From positions 115,795 through 125,794 of the forward strand of contig SMSO01000013.1 in NCBI GenBank assembly GCA_004764695.1: a stretch of DNA of 10,000 bases, written 5' to 3'. The stretch's first letter is position 1; each line of letters starts with the position of its first letter. The translations under genes were made by a program, and so were the position numbers. This DNA is from Schizochytrium sp. TIO01 (Eukaryota; Sar; Bigyra; Thraustochytrida; Thraustochytriidae). Positions 1 through 6,700 of the stretch are shown one piece after another. The notes beneath the pieces were generated by a model. That model saw only the letters and a list, made by a program, of their open reading frames with translations, made no database searches and was not told the origin of the DNA.

Positions 1-87
1 CAGGAATGTGCAAGTATACCAGCAGCATGGAAAAGATTCGAGAAAGCAGTCCGCCACTATTCCTTCTCGAAGGCCGTAATTCAATAG
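1..87 (+). other. possible terminal exon fragment at left edge
   Basis: Frame 1 is open from the first base to a TAG at 85-87, giving 28 residues that begin QECASIPAAWKRFEKAV and have a plausible mixed, amphipathic composition. If coding, it would be the end of a gene starting outside the window. I recognise no family, and a 28-codon open stretch is easily expected by chance. A second frame (ATG at 6) is also open across the same bases, which weakens the case. Confidence 0.12.
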
Positions 88-1925
88 CTTAGGGACACTT
101 CTTTCCGAGAAAGCCTTTCCAAGAAATTTTACATGCTCTAGTACCCCATCCATCCATCCATCTTCTCAAGGACCTTTTGGACACCTTCTCGGTCTGCTTT
201 TCCAGGCGTGTCGCTAGTCTTCTGACTAGTTCTTTGACCTGTCCTCATTTCATGATTAGTGGTGCTTCGGTGCCGTACGAAAAGACTTTGTGTCCCTGCC
301 GCTCTGACTCGATGCTCCATAAGAATTGTACTTCTGTCAGTAGTGGAGTTGCCCTCAAGAATAGGAGAAAGCTTAAAGCAACATCTCTACGTCATCAACT
401 ATCCCTGCTGAAACTTCATAGCAGTCTTATTTACTAGTGTCGCGCAGTAAATGCTCCGAGTGTACAAATCTAGTGACGTTTTCCTCGGCGTTTTATAGAG
501 AATTTCGTTTGTGAACGACGAGGGAAGATCTCTCAAAAGTGGCAGAGTTTTCAGCATTGTTGAACAGGTAAATTCTCAAGAAGGAGCCCAAACTCCAGAG
601 TTTGAAACAGCAGGGCAGAAGATAGACAGGGGACGAGAAGGGCTCGCAGGCATGGGCGCTCGAGCAGGATCTTTCACTCCCGATTTGCTTAACAATCAAT
701 AGACTCCCGTGTTCCGTGCCAGAGCTTCACGTGGACCAAATTCTTCATTCAAGATTTGCTTTGAGTAGGCCTAATTATTGTGCGAGTAGACTTGCTAGAA
801 CAATAGTACTAGATACCCACTGACCTATTTAAAGTGACGAACGAACCAAAGTATTTAGCTCAAAAGCAAATAATTTTCGATTAGGAGTGTATTGTTTTCG
901 ATGTTTTTTAGCGCATTAGCCTGACTTGAGAGAAAAACAGCGCCGGAAAACATATATGCTTAGTGAAAACTGAATGAATCGCTAATATTCGAAGATCCCA
1001 GGAGCAGAGATGCGAGTGCCCCGTTGTGTCGACAATTTCAAAGAATATTTTGGCATCTAAAATGGGGAGATTTTCATTTGGGGCCAGACAATAATCATTT
1101 CATTTTCTAGATATAGAAAAGGCAAACAGCTTGTAGAAGGAGATATATCCAATATTGAATATTGGATAGAAGCTGAGTATAGCATGAGTGGTTGGTTTTG
1201 TCTGGAGTATATAGCCCCAAAACATTGTTGAAAGTCACGGTAAAGCATCGCATTCAAAATGCTGTCACTCTCGCCGACTTTGCACCCTTGACTCATACAA
1301 TTGGTGATTGATATGCAAACTTTGCGATGCTGAGTGCAAATGATTAAGTTGAATTAAAACACACAATGACAATCCCTTCAACGAGTGAGCAATCTTGCCG
1401 TCGTATGCTCTGGAGGAAATTTAGATACGCACCTGTACAGAACTGCAAAACAATATTGGTAACCTTGGAGTTGCTTTCTTGTAGTGCTACGGTAAAAAAA
1501 TGAACGGAGAAAAAAACATTCAACACCGGGGCTTCGCATGCAGTCCCCTATCATACTACTGACCCGGCCCTACGCGACTTTACTTCTCAGTGCGAATGAG
1601 ATGAGGTGTTACCCGCGTGGTATGATCGAATGTACATCGATACGGGTGTATACTGTATATATAGGTAGTATTGAATTGGTTGTTGTTTACTTCTTACTTC
1701 TATGACTATCTAGTTCATAGTAGGTAGTACTAAGGAGTAGTACTGCTAGAACCTCTGGAGCAATATCACTGGAGAAGATATTCCAGTAGTAGGCTTTACG
1801 AAATAGTAATAGTCTTGAAAGAGCGAGAAAGAAAGGAGGTCAAGCGCCGAGGCTTAGTAGGTAAGGTTAAGTTCAAACTAGTAAATATCCGTTTATCTTC
1901 GAGAGCACTAAAGAGTATCTCCTTC
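88..1925. other. upstream DNA without a supportable gene
   Basis: Open frames here are short and overlap on both strands. The least unlikely coding patches on the + strand are 499-702 (Gly/Glu/Arg-rich, no ATG, entered from a TAG at 496-498) and 967-1110 (47 residues, opening after a TGA at 964-966; contains IFWHLKWGDFHLGPDNN). Neither matches a family I know or has convincing splice sites on both sides. The stretch also has a short CATC run near 143-160, a TATATATA at 1656-1663, and a TAGTA-rich low-complexity zone from about 1660 to 1820. No tRNA, rRNA or transposon ends were seen. Confidence 0.5.
1146..1168. repeat. perfect 11-bp inverted repeat with 1-nt spacer
   Basis: The arms TATCCAATATT (1146-1156) and AATATTGGATA (1158-1168) are exact reverse complements around a single G at 1157. 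The match stops at 1145/1169. It is AT-rich and could be a protein-binding palindrome or a small cruciform. Nothing nearby shows which. Confidence 0.8.
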
Positions 1926-2096
1926 TTAAGGAGAACCATAGTAACTCAGTAAGTCCGCACCTCTGTCATCGACTTGCAGCTTTACGTCCAGCAGGTTCGA
2001 AACCTTCTGCAACGACTGGGGCTGCGCCACGAGCTTAACTGAAGGGATATAAGCACGCGCCCGCTGGTTAAGGTATAGATCTTTACTTGCTACGCG
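1926..2096 (+). promoter_or_regulatory. presumed promoter and 5' leader of the LRR gene
   Basis: A TATA-like ATATAAG lies at 2047-2053, about 44 bases before the proposed ATG at 2097, followed by a GC-rich stretch (CACGCGCCCGC). Initiation about 25-30 bases downstream would leave a short leader. The same reading frame as the ATG is partly open upstream but is cut by TAA (1950-1952), TGA (2040-2042) and TAG (2076-2078). The piece between the first two stops would read VRTSVIDLQLYVQQVRNLLQ and onward, with a helical look. It could be a decayed upstream coding segment, the end of another transcript, or chance. The TATA assignment is inference from sequence and spacing only. Confidence 0.35.
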
Positions 2097-2161
2097 ATGT
2101 CGGACCACCCACGTGTTGTCACTGCCCTTGAAAAGCTTCAGAATGGCGCTACAAGATTGAG
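2097..2161 (+). other. coding exon 1 of the LRR gene (leader)
   Basis: ATG at 2097-2099 opens 21 codons, MSDHPRVVTALEKLQNGATR then Leu, followed by AG, which joins the T of the next exon to make Ser. The donor GTAAGT begins at 2162. It has no LRR consensus and probably forms an N-terminal cap helix (VVTALEKLQNG is amphipathic). It is not hydrophobic enough for a signal peptide. If an upstream exon splices in, this ATG would be internal, but the TAG at 2076-2078 limits how far the frame can extend. Confidence 0.6.
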
Positions 2162-2184
2162 GTAAGTTAACATCGTACTAGCTC

Positions 2185-2260
<76 letters not shown>

Positions 2261-5200
2261 TATTTGCACGGTGTTGCTTTTGTCGCTCTTGTTTTGCAAG
2301 TTTATGCAATCGCTTGTTTGTTTGTTTGGTTTGTTTGATGGATGGATGAGTTGTCTGTTTGAGTGAGTATACATCCTTCGAACAAAGAGCAAAATGACAA
2401 CACAACAAAGATAAATGCTGAAAGCCAACCTAGATCACTCACGTCGATGCATGCATACGTACATTTATTGTAATATGTAACGTGTAATGTATTGCTTGCC
2501 ATCATTCAATCAAATCGACAGTCTTGATTGCAACCATATCGGCTCAGAGGGCGCCAAGGCAGTGGCTGCGGCGCTGAAACAGAACCAGTCGCTGACATCA
2601 CTCAGGTAAGTTGTCTACGCAACACCGCAGCTCGTGGACTTGTTTGTACATGATGCTTGGTTTGTTATTTGGTGGGTGGGTCGGTGTTGTTTTGCAAGTT
2701 TATGCAATCTCTTATTTGTTTGATGGATGGATGAGTTGTCTGTTTGAGTGAATATACCTCCATCGAACAAAGAGCAAAATGACAACACAACAAAGATAAA
2801 TGCTGAAAGCCAACCTAGATTACTCACGTCCATGCATGCATGCGTGCATCTATTGTAACATGTAACGTGTAATGTATTGCTTGCCATCATTCAATCAAAT
2901 CGACAGTCTTGATGGCAACAATATCGGCGACGAGGGCGCCAAGGCAGTGGCTGCGGCGCTGAAACAGAACCAGTCGCTGACATCACTCAGGTAAGTTGTC
3001 TACGCAAGACCGCAGCTGGTGGACTTGTTTGTACATGATGCTTGGTTTGTTGTTTGGTGCGTCGGTCGGTGTTGTTTTGCAAGTTTATGCAATCGCTTGT
3101 TTGTTTGATGGATGGATGAGTCGTCTGTTTGACTGAGTATACATCCATCAAACGTACAGCAAAATGACAACACAACAAAGATAAATGCTGAAAGTTAACC
3201 TAGATCACTCACATCCATGCATGCATGCGTGCATCTGTTGTAATATGTAACGTGTAATGTATTGCTTGCCATCATTCAATCAAATCGACAGTCTTGATGG
3301 CAACTATATCGGCGACGAGGGCGCCGAGGCAGTGGGTGCGGCGCTGAAAGAGAACCAGTCGCTGACATCACTCAAGTAAGTTGTCTACGCAACACCGCAG
3401 CTGGTGGACTTGTTTGTACATGATGCCTGGTTTGTTGTTTGGTGGGTGAGTCGGTGTTGTTTTGCAAGTTTATGCAATCGCTTATTTGTTTGATTGATGG
3501 ATGAATTGTCTGTTTGAGTGAGTATACCTCCATCGAACAAAGAGCAAAATGACAACACAACAAAGATAAATGCTGAAAGCCAACCTAGATCACTCACGTC
3601 CATGCATGCATGCGTGCATCTATTGTAATATGTAATATGTAACGTGTAATGTATTGCTTGCCATCATTCAATCAAATCGACAGTCTTCAGGAGAACGATA
3701 TCGACGACGAGGGCGCGGAGGCAGTGGCTGCGGCGCTGAAAGAGAACCGGTCGCTGACGTCACTATCGTAAGTTGTCTACGCAACACCGCAGCTTGTGGA
3801 CTTGTTTGTACATGATGCTTGGTTTGTTGTTTGGTGGGTGGGTCGGTGCTGTTTTGCAAGTTTATGCAATCGCTTGTTTGTTTGATTGATGGATGAGTTG
3901 TCTGTTTGAGTGAGGACACATCCATCGAACAAAGAACAAAATGACAAGACAACAAAGATAAATGCTGAAAGCCAACCTAGATCACTCACGTCCATGCATG
4001 CATACGTGCATCTATTGTAACATGTAACGTGTAATGTATTGCTTGCCATCATTCCATCATTCAATCAAATCGACAGTCTTGATTGCAACGATATCGGCTC
4101 AGAGGGCGCCAAGGCAGTGGCTGCGACGCTGAAAGAGAACCGGTCGCTGACATCACTATCGTAAGTTGTCTACGCAACACCGCAGCTCGTGGACTTTTTG
4201 TACATGATGCTTGGTTTGTTGTTTGGTGGGTGGGTCGGTGTTGTTTTGCAAGTTTATGCAATCGCTTATTTGGTTGATGGATGGATGAGTTGTCTGTTTG
4301 AGTGAGTATACATCCATCGAACAAAGAACAAAATGACAACACAACAAAGATAAATGCTGAAAGCCAACCTAGATCACTCACGTCCATGCATGCATGCGTG
4401 CATCTATTGTAACATGTAACGTGTAATGTATTGCTTGCCATCATTCCATCATTCAATCAAATCGACAGTCTTGAAAGCAACGATATCGGCTCAGAGGGCG
4501 CCAAGGCAGTGGCTGCGGCGCTGAAAGAGAACCGGTCGCTGACATCACTCAAGTAAGTTGTCTACGCAACACCGCAGCTCGTGGACTTGTTTGTACATGA
4601 TGCCTGGTTTGTTGTTTGGTGGGTGGGTCGGTGCTGTTTTGCAAGTTTATACAATCGCTTGTTTGTTTGATGGATGGATGAGTTGTCTGTTTGAGTGAGT
4701 ACACATCCATCGAACAAAGAACAAAATGACAAGACAACAAAGATAAATGCTGAAAGCCAACCTAGATCACTCACGTCCATGCATGCATGCGTGCATCTAT
4801 TGTAATATGTAACATGTAATGTATTGCTTGCCATCATTCAATCAAATTGACAGTCTTGAAAGCAACTATATCGGCTACGAGGGCGCCAAGGCAGTGGCTG
4901 CGGCGCTGAAAGAGAATCAGTCGCTGGCATCACTATCGTAAGTTGTCTACGCAACACCGCAGCTCGTGGACTTTTTGTACATGATGCTTGGTTTGTTGTT
5001 TGGTGGGCGGGTCGGTGTTGTTTTGCAAGTTTATGCAATCGCTTATTTGGTTGATGGATGGATGAGTTGTCTGTTTGAGTGAGTATACATCCATCGAACA
5101 AAGAATAAAATGACAACACAACAAACATAAATGCTGAAAGCCAACCTAGATCACTCACGTCCATGCATGCATGCGTGCATCTATTGTAACATGTAACGTG

Positions 5201-6319
5201 TAATGTATTGCTTGCCATCATTCCATCATTCAATCAAATCGACAGTCTTGATGGCAACTATATCGACTCAGAGGGCGCCAAGGCAGTGGCTGCGGCGCTG
5301 AAAGAGAACCGGTCGCTGACATCACTCAAGTAAGTTGTCTACGCAACACCGCAGCTCGTGGACTTGTTTGTACATGATGCTTGGTTTGTTATTTGGTGGG
5401 TGAGTCGGTGTTGTTTTGCAAGTTTATGCAATCGCTTGTTTGTTTGATGGATGGATGAGTTGTCTGTTTGAGTGAGTACACATCCATCGAACAAAGAACA
5501 AAATGACAAGACAACAAAGATAAATGCTGAAAGCCAACCTAGATCACTCACGTCCATGCATGTATCCTATGTAATGCATTGCAATGTAATGTATTGCTTG
5601 CCATCATTGAATCATATCAACAGTCTTGTTGGGAAGGATATCGGCGACGAGGGCGGCAAGGCAGTGGCTGCGGCGCTGAAAGTGAACTGGTCGCTGACAT
5701 TACTTGAGTAAGTTGTTTAAGCAATAGCTCGTGTATTGGTTTGTACATAAGACTTGGTTGGTTGGTTGAGTCGTGGGTTGTCTACTGTGTTGTTTTGCCG
5801 ATGTTTTTCTTCGCGTCATTGCAAGTTTGTTGCGGAATTGTTTGTTTGGTTGATTGTGGATGTAACAAAGAACATGATAATATCAGAGAATAAATGAAAC
5901 TGTACTGGCAATACTGTGGGTGCCTTTTGATGATGTGAAATTGTTAACTGACGAACGGAGTTGATGTCATTTGGTTTTTACCGATCCTTAGAATGTCCGA
6001 TGGGTTGACGGATGGAATGTGTAAGGAGCTCGAGTTGAATAAGCAAGTTTGTTCTGCAAAGACAAGAAGGAAAATGCTTGAACAGATATCTCGTGAGCTT
6101 CGTTGTATACATGTTATAAACAATGTATTTAGTCTGCCGTTTTCAGTGAAGCGTAGTCTTCTTACACAAGCTTGGCCTGTTAACAGCTCGAATGAGCTGA
6201 GTTCGAAAGAGGATTATCTTTCTGCGCAGAAAGTAGAGCTTGATGGGCTGGAAGCTGCAAACGTTACCTTTCGTGGAGCATTGGGATGTCTAGGCCCTTA
6301 TATTTTGAATAAGTTCTAA
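2097..6319 (+). CDS. spliced RI-type leucine-rich repeat protein, 11 exons, 382 aa
   Basis: Proposed exons are 2097-2161, 2522-2605, 2907-2990, 3292-3375, 3684-3767, 4077-4160, 4469-4552, 4854-4937, 5246-5329, 5624-5707 and 5992-6319. They total 1149 nt in one unbroken frame ending at TAA 6317-6319. Every donor is GTAAGT, every acceptor AG, and every junction phase 2. Residues 1-21 are a short leader (MSDHPRVVTALEKLQNG...). Nine 28-residue LRRs of ribonuclease-inhibitor type follow, with conserved Leu1, Asn4, Ile6, Glu9, Gly10, Val14, Leu18, Asn21, Leu24 and Leu27. About 108 unique residues end the protein. RI-type LRRs fold as an alternating strand-helix horseshoe used for protein binding, so a binding role is inferred and no partner is visible. 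No NACHT, TIR, kinase, signal peptide or membrane segment is seen in the model. The start is the weakest point: the ATG has G at -3 and an in-frame TAG 21 bases upstream, but an additional 5' exon is possible. Confidence 0.8.
2162..2521 (+). other. intron 1 of the LRR gene
   Basis: At 360 nt this is the longest intron, GTAAGT to AG. Its first ~100 nt hold a unique start and a GCTT microsatellite. From about 2261 on it is a diverged copy of the intron repeated through the array, converging to near identity over its last ~150 nt, including the 3' block ATTGCTTGCCATCATTCAAT. Confidence 0.75.
2185..2260. repeat. (GCTT)19 microsatellite
   Basis: Nineteen uninterrupted copies of the tetramer GCTT occupy 76 bases inside intron 1. 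The adjoining GCTC before it looks like a further imperfect copy. Read on the minus strand it creates a Lys-Gln-Ala-Ser repeat frame that is an artefact and not a protein. Length polymorphism between individuals is expected for a pure repeat this long. Confidence 0.95.
2522..2605 (+). other. LRR exon 2 (repeat 1)
   Basis: 84 nt, one 28-residue LRR starting LDCNHIGSEG, with KQNQ in the second half and Ser at the 3' junction codon (AG|T). It shares the Cys3 and SEG variants with repeat 5. The acceptor is CGACAG|T and the donor AG|GTAAGT. Confidence 0.9.
2907..2990 (+). other. LRR exon 3 (repeat 2)
   Basis: 84 nt, starting LDGNNIGDEG, with KQNQ and junction Ser (AG|T). It differs from repeat 1 only in codons 3, 5 and 8, and all these changes alter the amino acid. 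Confidence 0.9.
3292..3375 (+). other. LRR exon 4 (repeat 3)
   Basis: 84 nt, starting LDGNYIGDEGAEAVG, with KENQ and junction Asn (AA|T). Gly15 replaces the Ala found in all other repeats, and Glu12 is shared only with repeat 4. Confidence 0.9.
3684..3767 (+). other. LRR exon 5 (repeat 4)
   Basis: 84 nt, starting LQENDIDDEGAEAV, with KENR and junction Ser encoded TC|T instead of AG|T. It is the most divergent internal repeat in the concave-face codons (Gln2, Glu3). It carries the array's GCG and ACG silent variants at codons 11 and 25. Confidence 0.9.
4077..4160 (+). other. LRR exon 6 (repeat 5)
   Basis: 84 nt, starting LDCNDIGSEG, with Thr17 (unique), KENR and junction Ser (TC|T). It begins the first copy of the duplicated two-exon block, whose second copy begins at 4854. 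Confidence 0.9.
4469..4552 (+). other. LRR exon 7 (repeat 6)
   Basis: 84 nt, starting LESNDIGSEG, with KENR and junction Asn (AA|T). It pairs with repeat 8 in the duplicated block. The two differ at four nucleotides, in codons 2, 3, 5 and 7, all amino-acid changing. Confidence 0.9.
4854..4937 (+). other. LRR exon 8 (repeat 7)
   Basis: 84 nt, starting LESNYIGYEG, with KENQ, Ala25 (unique) and junction Ser (TC|T). Against its block partner repeat 5 it has nine nucleotide differences, only one of them silent (AAC/AAT at codon 21). Confidence 0.9.
5246..5329 (+). other. LRR exon 9 (repeat 8)
   Basis: 84 nt, starting LDGNYIDSEG, with KENR and junction Asn (AA|T). Its first half resembles repeat 3 (DGNY) while SEG and KENR match repeats 5 and 6, a mosaic pattern. 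Confidence 0.9.
5624..5707 (+). other. LRR exon 10 (repeat 9, last and most diverged)
   Basis: 84 nt, starting LVGKDIGDEGGKAV, with KVNW and LTLL near the end, and a Glu at the junction (GA|A). The conserved Asn4 is Lys here, and Trp22 and Val20 are unique, as often seen in a terminal repeat leading into a cap. The last two bases GA join the A of the C-terminal exon in frame. Confidence 0.88.
5708..5991 (+). other. intron 10 of the LRR gene
   Basis: 284 nt, GTAAGT to CCTTAG. It keeps scattered pieces of the array intron (GTAAGTTGT, TTGTTTTGC, GCAAGTTT, TTGTTTGGTTGAT, AACAAAGAAC), so it is an old, diverged copy. Its acceptor follows TTGGTTTTTACC, a better pyrimidine tract than in the other introns. 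Confidence 0.75.
5992..6319 (+). other. C-terminal exon of the LRR gene (unique 108-residue region)
   Basis: The acceptor is TTAG at 5988-5991. After the junction Glu the frame reads MSDGLTDGMCKELELNKQVC and on to TAA at 6317-6319. The first ~35 residues (ending near MLEQISRELR) look helical and charged and may cap the LRR solenoid. The remainder has a hydrophobic start (CIHVINNVFSLPF), an acidic middle with SSKEDYLSAQ, and a Gly/Leu-rich end (GALGCLGPYILNKF). I recognise no domain. The internal ATG at 5993 could be mistaken for a gene start, but the phase-2 join to repeat 9 is exact. Confidence 0.75.
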
Positions 6320-6700
6320 ATAGTTTATTCTTTATTAAACCTTGTTGCTGTTTATAAAACTATATGAAAGATATTACAATTTTGTAGATTTTCAGGATTA
6401 TGAACGTGCTAGAAAACATTAATCATCATAATATAGACCGTGTAGGTGATGGAAACATTTTGATTGAATACTAATATTGACAATTTAAGAAGCGAATAAA
6501 TTAAACGCCGTAAGAGTCAGAGACAATATTTTGAAAGATGTTAGAGCACAAGACACGACTAGTGAATGTGCATGTGGCAATCAGTGATTTTCAAGATGTG
6601 AAGTGAAAAATTGCCGTATTGCTCAAAACTCCGTAGTTTGTTGAATTTAGAAAAACGTGCTTGAGGGTCATTGCATGAATAAAATAAATCCACCCTTACG
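6320..6700 (+). terminator. 3' UTR and candidate polyadenylation signals
   Basis: AT-rich sequence follows the stop codon. AATAAA occurs at 6495-6500, about 175 bases after the TAA, and overlapping AATAAA copies occur at 6678-6683 and 6683-6688. The first is the more likely signal by distance. The actual cleavage site cannot be read from sequence alone. Confidence 0.4.

Larger units (their letters stand above)
4077..5623 (+). repeat. higher-order duplication: two-exon block of about 777 bp, two copies
   Basis: Block 1 is 4077-4853 (exons for repeats 5 and 6 with introns 6 and 7). Block 2 is 4854-5623 (repeats 7 and 8 with introns 8 and 9). Introns 6 and 8 are both 308 nt, share the shortened GGACTTTTTG and TATTTGGTTGATGG variants, and differ at only 3 positions. 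Introns 5, 7 and 9 share the alternative features ACAAGACAACAAAG and a GACACATCC or GTACACATCC form. This alternation of intron classes shows that two units were copied together. Confidence 0.85.
2261..5900 (+). repeat. tandem array of LRR exon+intron units, period 378-393 bp
   Basis: Exon starts are spaced 385, 385, 392, 393, 392, 385, 392 and 378 bp apart. Each unit is an 84-nt exon plus an intron of 294-309 nt. The 7-8 bp length steps come mainly from an extra CCATCATT copy near the 3' end of introns 5, 6 and 8, or an extra TGTAATA-type copy in intron 4. Most unit introns look more than 90% identical by eye. Both ends are diverged: intron 1 on the left and intron 10 on the right, the latter recognisable to about 5900. 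Shared landmarks in every full intron are GTAAGTTGTCTACGCAA at the start, a TTTGTTTGATGGATGG-like run, AACAAAG, AGATAAATGCTGAAAG, and ATGCATGCATGCGTGCAT or a close variant. Confidence 0.92.

Noticed and set aside
1930-1955. Possible decayed LRR exon end (GGAGAACCATAGTAACTCAGTAAGT resembles an exon end plus donor, in two parts)
   Set aside because: Resemblance is limited to a few common words (GAGAACC, CTCA, GTAAGT). Nothing upstream of it resembles the LRR codons, so chance is the simpler reading.
2178-2428. Minus-strand frames encoding a Lys-Gln-Ala-Ser repeat protein
   Set aside because: They are the antisense reading of the GCTT microsatellite plus intron sequence of the LRR gene. A pure tetramer repeat has no stop in any frame.
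5472-5711. + strand 79-codon frame starting in intron 9 and running through the last LRR exon
   Set aside because: It reads through the acceptor at 5623 from intron sequence. Exon phase and the repeated unit structure show that the real exon is 5624-5707.
2261-5900. CRISPR-like or satellite array
   Set aside because: The period is nearly 390 bp and each unit contains a coding exon with splice sites, so it is a tandemly duplicated exon array and not a CRISPR or non-coding satellite.
5993-6319. Stand-alone 108-residue gene starting at the ATG 5993
   Set aside because: The ATG lies one base after an AG acceptor and in exact phase with the preceding LRR exon, so the frame is better explained as the terminal exon.
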